From positions 1 to 46,116 of the forward strand of contig MHJY01000022.1 in the NCBI GenBank assembly GCA_001818235.1: 46,116 nt of DNA. Reading direction: 5' to 3'. Shown one piece after another: positions 24,201 through 33,368 of the stretch. Below the pieces are notes generated by a model that had not been told where the DNA came from, made no database searches, and was given only the letters and a program-made list of their open reading frames with translations. Positions within the stretch are counted from its first letter, which is position 1, and every line of letters begins with the position of its first letter. A program made the position numbers and the translations under genes. This stretch comes from Candidatus Jacksonbacteria bacterium RIFOXYB2_FULL_44_15. Lineage in GTDB: Bacteria > Patescibacteriota > Patescibacteriia > UBA9629.

Positions 24201-27200
24201 GGCGTTAAAGGCAGTGGGCCTAAGGGCTTAGATGCGCCTTATGATTTTTCCGACGCCAGGCTTAATGTTTTTCTCGAGCTCACGGCGGCGACGCAAGATT
24301 TTAAATTTTTGTACGGCAGTAAATTTTTACAATCAAATTATTATAGCCTTGAACAATGCAAGGCAGGGGATCCTTTACCTTGCGCGCCTCCTCCTAATAG
24401 TGTAGTTATGCCGCTTCCGGAAAATGGCGTCTCTGAATCAAATATCAGGGCAGCCACTCACACAGCAGTCAATTTAATGTTTTCCAACAAATCTTATCCG
24501 CCCCAGCCAGAAAGAGCTTATTGGCCGCTGGACGAAGGACTGGGTTTGGAGACCGCTGATGAATCAAAAAATTCGAGCAACAAAGGCATTATCAATGGGG
24601 CTGATTGGAAAGGTTTGGTTGATTGCAAAGTGGGCAAGTGTCTTGAATTTGTATTAGCCAATAGCGACTATGTTGCCGTCGGTACCGGGCCAATCGCTGA
24701 CGGTCTGGCAGAATTCACCCTCAGTTCATGGGTTTATGTGCCAGCCCTTACTCCGGGCGCGCACGTTCTATTTGCTAAAGACAAAGTGATATCAGTCGGC
24801 CGATCTGGCGGGCAACTTTCGGCCCAGCTAGGTGACGGAAGTAATTATTTGTTTAGTTCGGTTGCACTAGGTGCAGTGCCAGCTGGCGCGTGGACGCATT
24901 TAGCCTGGGTGATGGAACCCAGCGCGTTACGACTTCGCGCTTATGTTGATGGCGTTGTAGCTGGGGTTATGCCTATTCCTGCCACGATGACTTTAGGTTG
25001 GGCAAATGTTGATAATACAATTGGTAATTTAAAGGGCACTGCCAGCTATTGGGACGGTCGGATAGATGATTTACGAATTTACCGCAACGTACGCACTCCA
25101 GCGGAAATCGCCGCTGACGCGCGCGGGCCGATTTTAACTTTTGATCGCGTTTACAATTTCAAAATGTTCGATTCTGATCCCAGCGTTTTGCCGCCTGGCG
25201 CGATTCTGGACGATCGTTTTAATTCGTTGCCAGCCAAGTTTGATTCGGCCAGTATTTGGTTTAAAACGATTACTCCAGCCGATTTTTCCGCGGGTTTATG
25301 CGACAAAGTTGATGACGTTATGATGTCTTTGACGCCTAACGTTATTCACTATCCGACTTATTCTTGGGGCAGTGCCGAGGGCGTTAATTATCAGTGCCAG
25401 TGGCTACCGGAGACGAGCTTTAATTGGAGTACGACCCCAGCAATACCGCCATCACCGGATCCGGTCACCGCGGTTGGTGCCGAGCAGTTTATTCAGTTGC
25501 CATTGGGTTTTGGCGCGACCTCCTCGCTGATTCAGATTCATCCCAAAGATTCTTATTTAACAACGGCTACCGCCGGTATTCTTGCGACGGCGATTGTGGG
25601 TACTTTGCCGCTCCCAGCGGCCAGCGCTCCCCTTACTATATATAGCCATGACTTTTGCTTAAGTGATGATGACTGCGATTATTATTCTCCGGCCTGCACC
25701 AGCACCTGCAATTTAGCCAACCACCGTTGCAATCCGCGCGTCAAGACCGCCAGCCCCAATTTGGCGGACACTGAGGATTGGGTCTCGGTTTTTGGTTGTT
25801 ATTTTGGCCAGTATCGGGTGGGTTCGAACTTGCCGGACGGCAAACTGGAATTAGAAATTCCGACTGGAACGATGACTTTGGCGAGCTTTAATTTTCCGTT
25901 GCAATGTCCAGGCACTTGGAGCGACGATCAAATTATCGCTATTGTGCCGCCACTTCCTCAAACCGGCAAGGTGCGAAATATTTTGGTGACGACGAATAAG
26001 GATTTTGGCAATCTATCCAGCACTCCGACTTTTAGCGGCTTTATGGCTGGCGCCACGATAACCCATCCTTTATTGTGCGGCATCACGCCAACTGCCGGCG
26101 GCATCAATGATCCGATTACTTTGTTAGGGCAGGATTTTGATACTGATCCAGGCGTTGAGTTTGCCGCGTTTTCTTTAATCGAAGATTTTAGCGCTGCCAC
26201 CCAAATTGCCGCTTATACTCTTCCACCAGCCCCGCAGGCCGCCACTTCAACAGTGGCGCTCGGTGTCGGCAACGGCATCAATTATGTTGAAGCGGTCGAC
26301 GGGCCGCGTGTAAGCAACCCGTTACGGTTTAATGTCGAAAGCGGTGAGGCGCCGCAGATCAGACGCTATGATCCGACCACAAATTCAACCTTGCCCTGCA
26401 AAAATCAGTCTGAGGCTTATTGCCATTTATTGGGTGCGGATCAACAATCAGCTCAAACTATCAGGCTGGAATTTAATAAACCATTAGCCACATTACCGCC
26501 GGTGGTTACGAACCCGCCTTGCACTTATATCAAATTATTAGCTGATGATGATCTGGAAGACGGTCTGCCGCCGGTGCTTGTGCCGATCAACTGTACTTAT
26601 ACTTCAGGCGCGACCTATATCGAATTTAAGCCGGTTGCTGGATTTCTTTTGATCGGTGCCCAGCAATATCAAGTAGTGATTGATGCGCCGCAAATTAAAG
26701 ATAATCAAGGACGCAGTTTAAATTGTGGCGTGGCGCCGCAAGTCGGAACTTTTTGCCAGTGGCCGTTTGTTTTAACCGGCGGAATCGCTTACATCGATTT
26801 AGTTCCGCATTCGACCAGGCCGAGTGTGGCCGCAGGCGATCCGGTAGCGACTGACGAACCTTTTTCCGGCGAGCCGGCACAGGACGGCATTATGTACACT
26901 CGCAATTATTTGGACTTTCGGCAGGATTTAACCGAATACTTTATGGTTAAAGCCTGGCGCTATTTGCCCAATAAGTTGACCTTTAATGCCGGCGACGTTT
27001 ACAAAACCTTTGATGTCACAATTTTTGATGATGCCTCAGCAGAGAATACGGAAGATTTATCTTTTGCTTTAAGCAACCCGACTTCGTACGCTAAGATTGA
27101 TGCCGACGAAGACACTTCCAATTTACAAATTTTTGATAACGATACCGCCACGCCAACTGTCGGGGTCTTCGAATTTTTGAATGGTAAAATAACCGTCGGT

Positions 27201-30200
27201 GAAGGTTCGGCCAACTATAATATTCCGATTACCGTGGTTCGGCGCAACGGGCGAGCTGGCGCGGTAAATTTGCAATATGATGTTACTACCGGCACAACTG
27301 CTTCGGCGACCCGCGATTATAATTTAGCTCTACCTCTCCCTGGCACGCTAAACTTTTTTAACGGCGAGTCAATCAAATCATTTAACTTAACGTTATTGCC
27401 GGATGCGTTGCCTGAGTCTTTACTTACGCTCAAAATTAAACTGTCCGATAAATTTGCCAATATTTGGCAGAGCGTCAAAGTATTCCCGCGGCCGATTATC
27501 GAATCCCTCATTCAAACTTCAAACGGCGATCTTTTCGCCGGAATTCAAGGCGGCGGTGGCGGCGCAATTTGGAAGAGTACTGATGGCGGCGTGACTTGGG
27601 CAGTAGCAGGATATAATTCAGCCACCATACCGGTCTTTACTTTGCTTAGCACCCGGGTTGGCGACGCCGTTTATGCTGGCACCTCTCAAGGAATTTATAA
27701 AACTATCGATGCCGGAGCGAACTGGGTGCTGGTCGGCCTTACTGGCCAGAGAGTTGACGCGCTTTTGGAGGGAATTGATGGTGCCATTTATGCCGGATCA
27801 CCGACGGGCAAGGTATCACGCAGTTATGATCAAGGTTACACTTGGATCGAGGTGGCGCAATTAATTGGCATGGCTGGCCCGGTTGGCGCGGTGAACGTTT
27901 TAAAGCAAAACAGCGACGGAACGATTTATGCCGGCACCTCAGGCCGGGCCGAAGTTTTTAAATCAACTGACAGCGGCAATAACTGGACTAATTTGGGCAG
28001 TTTGACCGGCGGTGTCCCCGGTCAAGTGGTTTCGCTTTACTTAGATGGTGGGCAAACGATTTATGCCGGGGTTGGCTCGAATGGACAAATTTTTAAATCA
28101 ACTAACGGTGGAACTAGCTGGATTAATAAATTATCGCTGGGAGTTGGCACGGGAAATGTTGCGGCCATAATCAAAAGTTCGAGTGGCGCCATCTACGCGA
28201 CTCTTTCCGGGGTTGGCGGGAAAGTGTTAAAGACACTGGATGGTGGCAATACCTGGTCCCCGACCGGAGCTCTGACCGGGCCTCCACTTTCTGCCCCGAG
28301 TTTACTTTATACTAAAGCCGGCGAAATTTTTGTCGGCACTGGCGTCGGTGGCGAACTCTTTAAAACTTCAGAACCGCGTTTAGGAACTAACAAAGTTGTC
28401 AACATTAATATTTTGGACGACGGTGATGGTTTAGCGCCATCATCCGGCACTTTTGTTTTTACCGGACAGACTTTTCTCGGGCAGGAAGAAGAGGGGATTC
28501 CGACGATTGCCCGGCTCTCGGTTGCCCGAGTCGGTGGCTCGAACGGTACAGCGACGGTTGATTATACGCTTTTTGGCGGCAGTGCGACGCCGGATAAAGA
28601 TTATCAGAAAGCGACCTTAGCTCAGGATATGAGTAATTTTACGGTTGATCAGTGGACTTATGATGCCAAAAATTTAACCGGTATCGGTTTGCCGGCCGCC
28701 AACTCGCGCGAATTTAAATTTAAGCGCAACGGTAATTTTATCGGCAGCACCGCCATCAAGGTCAAAGTTGGAAATCTCACTGATACATATCAGCTGCCGG
28801 TAATCGATCCGGCGATGATGGAAATAGTCGATCAAAGCCCGCATCAAACAACTAATGTTTGCGCCAACTCAAGCATCAGCCTGCGGTTTAATCAAGCGCC
28901 AGACACAGCCAGTTTAACTTATAACATCCGCCTTTACAGTCCGACTGCGCCGTGCAGTCCAACCTGGTATCTGGCCCGGGCTGACCTGGATTCGCACATG
29001 CCTGGTAATTGGTTTTTTCGTTTAGTCCAACGGGTCAAAGGATTTTTCAGCAATTTATTTAACCGATTTATTGCCCGGGCAATGTTGCCGTCGCCGTTAT
29101 GTTCCGTGCCTTTCGATGTAAAACAGTCCGGTTCTGTGGTTAACGTGATCCCGCGGCAATTTTTAAAGCCGGACACTAATTATCAATTAGTAGTGATGGC
29201 TGATACGACTTCCACGGCTGGAATAATCGAAGGCGTTAAGTGGCAATATGCCGGACAAGACATCGGACTGGATACTAATTTTTGCGGGGCGTCATTCACC
29301 GGTGATTTGTGGGACATGGATGGCAATCTGGCGACCTTAAACGACGATCAACGCGTTTGCACGTTTGCGTTTAAGACTCAGCTTGGATATCAAAGCAAAA
29401 CTGATAGTGATCCTGGTCCGCCGCCGCCACCACCATATCCCAAAAACGAAGTCTGGCGCGTTGGCATTCCAGCAGGTTTGATTGGCCAAACCTTAACCAT
29501 CATTGACGCCGATTACAATAAAGCCAATATCGGGCAGACGCGGATAGTCGTTGCTTATTTGGCTGGCGGCGTTGGGGTACAAGTCAACACTGATTTTCCC
29601 TTGCCAGTAATGGAAAATACCGAGTTCGTCATCAATAACAACGGTTTGTGTAAATTAGATCACGTCGACGTTATCCATAATCAAGGCCTGCCTGGTAGCG
29701 ATCTGATACTCTACGATGCCACAAACAGTTGGGATATTTGGGCGCAAGGATTTTCCGGGCCAGTCGGCAATTATTCACAGCCAATTAATCCGATGGCCAG
29801 CTACACTTGGGGATTTGGCGATTGGGGCATTACGCCTGGCGCGCCTTTATCAAACATTATCAAGCTGGGTGATTTAGGGGATGTTGATGATCCAATTTTG
29901 CTTGATTATGCCGCGACAACAACCGCTCAGCTGGTGGATGTAAATTTATTGCCTGATCCGGCTGGCGATTTGCACGCTGGTGCGGTTTCAGTTGCTCCGG
30001 CTAGTTTTTCCTTTGGCTGGAATCAAATGAAGACTGATCCCAGTAGCGTTACGCGCCGGCCGCTTTTGATTAAAGTTACGCCGTGCTATCTGGCAGAAGG
30101 CGCGACCCCTGGTTATTTGGTTTGGCAATTTGATGATTCTTCCACTAATCTTGGTTTGCCGGCATCGCTTTCTGCTGGCTGGGTAAATTATGAATTTGCC

Positions 30201-31730
30201 TATTGCCGTAAAACCGCCGACAACCAGCCGCGTCTGCCTTTGTTGATTCCCCAGCCGGTGCCGGTCCAAAAGTACTCGGCTCGGGATGTATTACGTGAAT
30301 ATTTTTTCTATTATAAAAATCGAGCGCTTGATGGAGCTGATGTTTTCCTGGTGCGGATTTTTCCGGCAGCCAACTATTTTATCGCTAAAGAGGGTCAATC
30401 AGCTTTGGAGCGCTGGTATAATGATCACGAAGCTAGCTGGTTTGGCGAAGCCAAAGGCACGTTTAGCATGCGCCCAACGATTGATGGTTACGAGGCTGGC
30501 CAAGTTTCGAAAGACGGCCAAGTAAACGCGGTTTATGTTCATGCTTTAAATATTAATAATCCGGCTCTTTTAGGTAATGCCAAAGTTTACAGCAATGTTT
30601 ACGTGCTGGCGATTAACGAGAATGCCAGTAACGCGACGCGGAAAATTTTTGAACAGATGATAAATAATTGGCGCTTCAACATCAATATTGTTGATGGTGC
30701 CGGAGCGCGCGACATGGCGGCCATCGAAAGTTTCCGCAATGATTCTCTGCGCATCCAGGACTGGAGTTCGCTCGCTGATCGGCTGGAAGATTATCGAGCC
30801 TTGCGCGGGACGTTCCCCACCTTGCCGGATTCGCGGGTGGCGCGAACTGCAGTCAGCGTCTGGGGACAGGAATGGCGTTTGCCTTTTCCTGATCGCGATG
30901 TGAGTTTGGTTGCCGCTTTGGGCGGAGCGTTGCCGCTTGATCCGTTGGACGAAGAACGGACTGCCGGGCAGACCATCAATCAGCTTAATCAAGAAATGCA
31001 AAGCCAGTGCATTGATTGTGGTTTGTATCCAACTGGCGAATTATGCAATGTTCATAAAAATTGTTTTTGGACCGGCGCGGTTTGTCAGGAAAGTGGTGCG
31101 ATGTACCAATGCTTATGGGGTAACCCGGTAGCGTCTCCAGTTGTCTCTGGTTTTTCGATCGAGAATTGTTTAAGTCCGCTTGATGGCGTCACCGGTACCG
31201 CTAATTTAAAAGCGATCGGCTTAGGATATGGAGTTAAAAGCGCGACCGGTTTATTTAATCTTAACACTTTGGACGTGAACGAGTTGTTCGCTTGTTGGGA
31301 CGAGGAGGCGACTTTGAATCGCGGAGAATATTATTGTCGCGCCCCTGGTTCGCCGGTTTACCAATATCAGGCCGCAACGTTTGGCGAAACATTTACAATG
31401 TATGGCAACATGGAGTATACTTTAGGAAGTGCGGCTGGAAAAATTTGGTGCAATGCATGGACTAACAGTTTGGATTGCACTGCTTGGAGCGGAGGCGTGG
31501 CCAGTTTTTGCAAATGGAATGCAGTTGCTGTCCCGCCCCGTTGCGAAGTCAAAGTAGTAGCACAGCCTTATTGCGCCAGCGGCAAGTGCGCGGGATTAAA
31601 ACCGATGGCAGTGTGTGCGGCTGTCCCGGGTTGCGATTGGGTTACAAATCCGCTACCACTAGGTCCGCGTTGCGAAGGCCGCAACCCTGCCGTCAAAGCA
31701 CCGGCTTATAATATTATGTATAAACCTTAA
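21255..31730 (+). CDS. Giant surface protein with type IV secretion pilin-like N-terminus, about 3,490 aa
   Basis: Open from TTG 21198; ATG 21207, 21255 and 21264 are possible starts, and 21255 or 21264 best suits the signal peptide (GFCVGIFIVLGLFLFGGY, 21330-21385). Domains by position: Cys-rich segment 21418-21500; a two-helix segment like T4SS pilins (IRRFLSIALGFAGFGAVIMI, LLIILISWTISSYVLNLFF) 21628-21855; Big_5-like domain ~22430-22970; TIG-like domains ~23420-24100 and ~25760-26330; a LamG-like fold ~24510-25120; another Big_5-like domain ~26345-26780; Calx-beta pieces 26940-28620; a seven-blade propeller of YAGT...STDGG.TW repeats 27490-28370; Big_5-like ~28820-29380; C-terminal Cys-rich part 30990-31700. 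Likely anchored in the membrane and reaching far outside, for adhesion or as part of a pilus. The exact function is unknown. Confidence 0.8.
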   Translation: MAKMRSVAKPNSKKKLKAIEQAVGFCVGIFIVLGLFLFGGYQSNVALAQQPEALLHQACGDQANKIPCQEGLVCVDGQCLGWIGSKVASSDDCAPPLVYNKNISSCAVDFGAEIASEPGLGREASDIRDNIRRFLSIALGFAGFGAVIMIIYGGVLWMLSRGEADKVTKAKKTVIWSSLGLLIILISWTISSYVLNLFFKMNAGYLGPGNEDITSPFPVSALEYKFRVENVISAREPQVPIPPINDKLYRCTSLESVFNSYLERSNFVAASDGAGLNRLKLVKDNGGPLPGWPEVSWPTDVNEGKSVWQLLGQDILFQHFLPADVKPASKDDYLFEANKKYAIMFPRKVLSDEDSNFLNDCVASAGCQILSADQIAWEFTVGDKLDEASPELTFASPHYDKAYYEASLPPSRPPIISTDVAQRPTMHFYFSEPVLSTSLVVMDAATTTHGYVATEMPTHTAGLFHPATSTFSLYEIDTPTPSQREDPATTTLTLLDWDPASAPIDPVPNIQFAAFLTNDNQHLQLEGISPHNRFLLKNNKWYRLELSGIKDLCGNDLQPTTATWLFQVNGLAPGLFPTPVDGQEKVCPDIDVGVLSSVELNDPITGGCEVPPQVPPGYVSSGTLDWTSAATDHAHLLGLPAASWTAHIPTVPPGRTLKRVTPTCSIFEFRPTADPLRYDSWYRAQVQTSYPLPQPATTTMRQTWFFKTATQDEVERGECILPPIIDDVLPWNGIEGDCVSIVGRHFLPSYSPATPTAPAGAYITPAASDDASLYIPPNAPAARFDKIGVWKDNLITAMIPSLPLLPLPGFTKFPTVPSDQAEHPVRVVLKPPSGLWVLSREHPFRANDSLAPASGPCLLSVDPSDGHRGEMETLRGERFQTATATVLQNILYSVATVASVDDSLWASNQIITSVPLKESIYFPPAAPPTVLVQVQNDSGLSNPVPITIPVLTDIAWFNRLACSANLRTSPNPRPLATSACLTGVKGSGPKGLDAPYDFSDARLNVFLELTAATQDFKFLYGSKFLQSNYYSLEQCKAGDPLPCAPPPNSVVMPLPENGVSESNIRAATHTAVNLMFSNKSYPPQPERAYWPLDEGLGLETADESKNSSNKGIINGADWKGLVDCKVGKCLEFVLANSDYVAVGTGPIADGLAEFTLSSWVYVPALTPGAHVLFAKDKVISVGRSGGQLSAQLGDGSNYLFSSVALGAVPAGAWTHLAWVMEPSALRLRAYVDGVVAGVMPIPATMTLGWANVDNTIGNLKGTASYWDGRIDDLRIYRNVRTPAEIAADARGPILTFDRVYNFKMFDSDPSVLPPGAILDDRFNSLPAKFDSASIWFKTITPADFSAGLCDKVDDVMMSLTPNVIHYPTYSWGSAEGVNYQCQWLPETSFNWSTTPAIPPSPDPVTAVGAEQFIQLPLGFGATSSLIQIHPKDSYLTTATAGILATAIVGTLPLPAASAPLTIYSHDFCLSDDDCDYYSPACTSTCNLANHRCNPRVKTASPNLADTEDWVSVFGCYFGQYRVGSNLPDGKLELEIPTGTMTLASFNFPLQCPGTWSDDQIIAIVPPLPQTGKVRNILVTTNKDFGNLSSTPTFSGFMAGATITHPLLCGITPTAGGINDPITLLGQDFDTDPGVEFAAFSLIEDFSAATQIAAYTLPPAPQAATSTVALGVGNGINYVEAVDGPRVSNPLRFNVESGEAPQIRRYDPTTNSTLPCKNQSEAYCHLLGADQQSAQTIRLEFNKPLATLPPVVTNPPCTYIKLLADDDLEDGLPPVLVPINCTYTSGATYIEFKPVAGFLLIGAQQYQVVIDAPQIKDNQGRSLNCGVAPQVGTFCQWPFVLTGGIAYIDLVPHSTRPSVAAGDPVATDEPFSGEPAQDGIMYTRNYLDFRQDLTEYFMVKAWRYLPNKLTFNAGDVYKTFDVTIFDDASAENTEDLSFALSNPTSYAKIDADEDTSNLQIFDNDTATPTVGVFEFLNGKITVGEGSANYNIPITVVRRNGRAGAVNLQYDVTTGTTASATRDYNLALPLPGTLNFFNGESIKSFNLTLLPDALPESLLTLKIKLSDKFANIWQSVKVFPRPIIESLIQTSNGDLFAGIQGGGGGAIWKSTDGGVTWAVAGYNSATIPVFTLLSTRVGDAVYAGTSQGIYKTIDAGANWVLVGLTGQRVDALLEGIDGAIYAGSPTGKVSRSYDQGYTWIEVAQLIGMAGPVGAVNVLKQNSDGTIYAGTSGRAEVFKSTDSGNNWTNLGSLTGGVPGQVVSLYLDGGQTIYAGVGSNGQIFKSTNGGTSWINKLSLGVGTGNVAAIIKSSSGAIYATLSGVGGKVLKTLDGGNTWSPTGALTGPPLSAPSLLYTKAGEIFVGTGVGGELFKTSEPRLGTNKVVNINILDDGDGLAPSSGTFVFTGQTFLGQEEEGIPTIARLSVARVGGSNGTATVDYTLFGGSATPDKDYQKATLAQDMSNFTVDQWTYDAKNLTGIGLPAANSREFKFKRNGNFIGSTAIKVKVGNLTDTYQLPVIDPAMMEIVDQSPHQTTNVCANSSISLRFNQAPDTASLTYNIRLYSPTAPCSPTWYLARADLDSHMPGNWFFRLVQRVKGFFSNLFNRFIARAMLPSPLCSVPFDVKQSGSVVNVIPRQFLKPDTNYQLVVMADTTSTAGIIEGVKWQYAGQDIGLDTNFCGASFTGDLWDMDGNLATLNDDQRVCTFAFKTQLGYQSKTDSDPGPPPPPPYPKNEVWRVGIPAGLIGQTLTIIDADYNKANIGQTRIVVAYLAGGVGVQVNTDFPLPVMENTEFVINNNGLCKLDHVDVIHNQGLPGSDLILYDATNSWDIWAQGFSGPVGNYSQPINPMASYTWGFGDWGITPGAPLSNIIKLGDLGDVDDPILLDYAATTTAQLVDVNLLPDPAGDLHAGAVSVAPASFSFGWNQMKTDPSSVTRRPLLIKVTPCYLAEGATPGYLVWQFDDSSTNLGLPASLSAGWVNYEFAYCRKTADNQPRLPLLIPQPVPVQKYSARDVLREYFFYYKNRALDGADVFLVRIFPAANYFIAKEGQSALERWYNDHEASWFGEAKGTFSMRPTIDGYEAGQVSKDGQVNAVYVHALNINNPALLGNAKVYSNVYVLAINENASNATRKIFEQMINNWRFNINIVDGAGARDMAAIESFRNDSLRIQDWSSLADRLEDYRALRGTFPTLPDSRVARTAVSVWGQEWRLPFPDRDVSLVAALGGALPLDPLDEERTAGQTINQLNQEMQSQCIDCGLYPTGELCNVHKNCFWTGAVCQESGAMYQCLWGNPVASPVVSGFSIENCLSPLDGVTGTANLKAIGLGYGVKSATGLFNLNTLDVNELFACWDEEATLNRGEYYCRAPGSPVYQYQAATFGETFTMYGNMEYTLGSAAGKIWCNAWTNSLDCTAWSGGVASFCKWNAVAVPPRCEVKVVAQPYCASGKCAGLKPMAVCAAVPGCDWVTNPLPLGPRCEGRNPAVKAPAYNIMYKP

Positions 31731-31738
31731 AGAACGTC

Positions 31739-31858
31739 TGTATAAAGTATTAAGTATCATGTATAAAGTATACTAAAGATGGCGTCAATAAAATTGATAA
31801 TTTAGATACTACATACTTTATACTTTATTCTTAATTCATTATTCTTTATACTTAATTC
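31739..31858. repeat. AT-rich palindrome of 7-bp units after the giant gene
   Basis: Left arm: TGTATAA, AGTATTA, AGTATCA, TGTATAA, AGTATAC (31739-31773). Right arm: ACTACAT, ACTTTAT, ACTTTAT, TCTTAAT, TCATTAT, TCTTTAT, ACTTAAT (31808-31856). The arms are imperfect reverse complements with a ~34-base centre. The 31731-31904 gap otherwise shows only a GGAGGG at 31880-31885, too far from ATG 31905 to be a normal ribosome binding site. Confidence 0.75.
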
Positions 31859-31904
31859 AATGCCAGCTACCTCACTTTAGGAGGGAGTAGGCAATTTTTA
31901 AACC

Positions 31905-33338
31905 ATGTTTGATGATCCTAAGTCGACTCCTCAGCCGATAAAGCCAGTTGGTCAGCCCGCGGGTGGCCAGCCAGCGGCTGATCACCCTTTGGGTGGTAGG
32001 CCATCTTACAATGTCGTGCCCCAGGCACCCATGTCGGCGCCACGCCCGGTACAACCGGTGATTACTCGGGCGCCAAATTATCCGCCAAGCGTTCCTCCAG
32101 CCGCTACTCCAGTGGAAGAACCGATGAGAGTGGTACCGCTCGGTTCATTACCAGAAGATATTTTTGCTACTTCTTCGGATGACACTTCAACTATGTCGGC
32201 AATTCCGGCTTATGGATCAATACCTGCGGTGCCCCAAGGAGCGAGGCCTGATTTTCCGCGCCCGCCGGCACCGCTCAACCAGCCTTTGGTGCTAGATGAA
32301 AAAATTCGTCAAGGAGCAGGATTACTCGGCGGGGTCAATTTCGCCTCAACGCCGCCTACGTCTCCAGGCGGACCCCCTCCTGGTGCCGGACACCATCAAG
32401 GAAAACCAGTTGGTCCTCGAAGAAAGATGCTAGTTTTTATTTTAGCGGCTTTAATTATCGCTCTTATCGCCGTGGCCGGTTACTTGGTTTATCGGATAGT
32501 TATTGTCGGCGGTCTGGGTACAGGTGATCAGCCTGGCCGGCTTGATACAACTCCGCCAATCGAGGAACCGGTAGTGCCGGCGACAGATACCACTGGAATC
32601 GACGATACGCCAATCGCGACACCGGACGATACCAGTATAGTGCCGATTGATAATGGCGACGATGTCCAGCCCGCGACCGACGAAGGTACGGCGCCAGTTG
32701 CTTTAGACAGCGATAAGGACGGATTAACCGATGTCGAAGAATTGCAATTGGGAACAAATCCTAATGTTACAGACAGCGACAGCGATTCATTGGATGATTA
32801 TACCGAAGTTAAAGTTTATCTCACTGATCCTTTAAAAACCGATACTGACGCAGACTTGCTGGACGACGCCCAAGAAATTACAGTGTACAAAACCGATCCC
32901 ACAAAAACTGATACTGACGCTGACGGTTTGTCCGACTATGACGAAATTAACACATATAAAACTGATTCCATAAAGGCAGATACAGACGGCGATACAATCA
33001 ATGATGGGGCAGAAGTTACGGCCGGCACCGACCCCTTAAAAGCTGATACTGACGCCGATGGTTTGGATGATTATGTCGAAACGCAAACTTTTTTAACCGA
33101 TCCTTTAAAAACCGACACTGACGCTGATGGCTTGTCTGATTATGACGAGGCAAAAGTTCATATGACTAATCCTTTAAAAACCGATACCGATGATGACGGT
33201 CTAGATGATTATCAGGAAGTAAAAGTGTACGCTACGGATCCCAGTAAAGCAGATACTGACGGCGATGGCTATAGCGATGGCACAGAAGTGAGCGGAGGTT
33301 TTGATCCGCTGGGGCCGGGTAAACTTAAAAAGTCTTAG
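31905..33338 (+). CDS. Single-pass protein with proline-rich inside and calcium-loop outside, 477 aa
   Basis: Residues 1-~175 are proline-rich and disordered with no signal peptide. Residues ~178-200 form one membrane helix (MLVFILAALIIALIAVAGYL), preceded by GPRRK, so the N-terminus should lie inside. A Thr/Pro/Asp-rich linker follows. From ~265 to the end come about nine thrombospondin-3-like repeats of the form DxDxDGLxDxxE...TDP (for example DSDKDGLTDVEELQLGTNP), which bind calcium in known relatives. The repeats are spaced 18-23 residues apart. It is probably a calcium-stiffened stalk. The 33369 gene starts 30 bp later and has a similar plan, so they may work together. Confidence 0.75.
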   Translation: MFDDPKSTPQPIKPVGQPAGGQPAADHPLGGRPSYNVVPQAPMSAPRPVQPVITRAPNYPPSVPPAATPVEEPMRVVPLGSLPEDIFATSSDDTSTMSAIPAYGSIPAVPQGARPDFPRPPAPLNQPLVLDEKIRQGAGLLGGVNFASTPPTSPGGPPPGAGHHQGKPVGPRRKMLVFILAALIIALIAVAGYLVYRIVIVGGLGTGDQPGRLDTTPPIEEPVVPATDTTGIDDTPIATPDDTSIVPIDNGDDVQPATDEGTAPVALDSDKDGLTDVEELQLGTNPNVTDSDSDSLDDYTEVKVYLTDPLKTDTDADLLDDAQEITVYKTDPTKTDTDADGLSDYDEINTYKTDSIKADTDGDTINDGAEVTAGTDPLKADTDADGLDDYVETQTFLTDPLKTDTDADGLSDYDEAKVHMTNPLKTDTDDDGLDDYQEVKVYATDPSKADTDGDGYSDGTEVSGGFDPLGPGKLKKS

Positions 33339-33368
33339 TTTAATGTTTTTATAGCTTAACGAAAAAAT

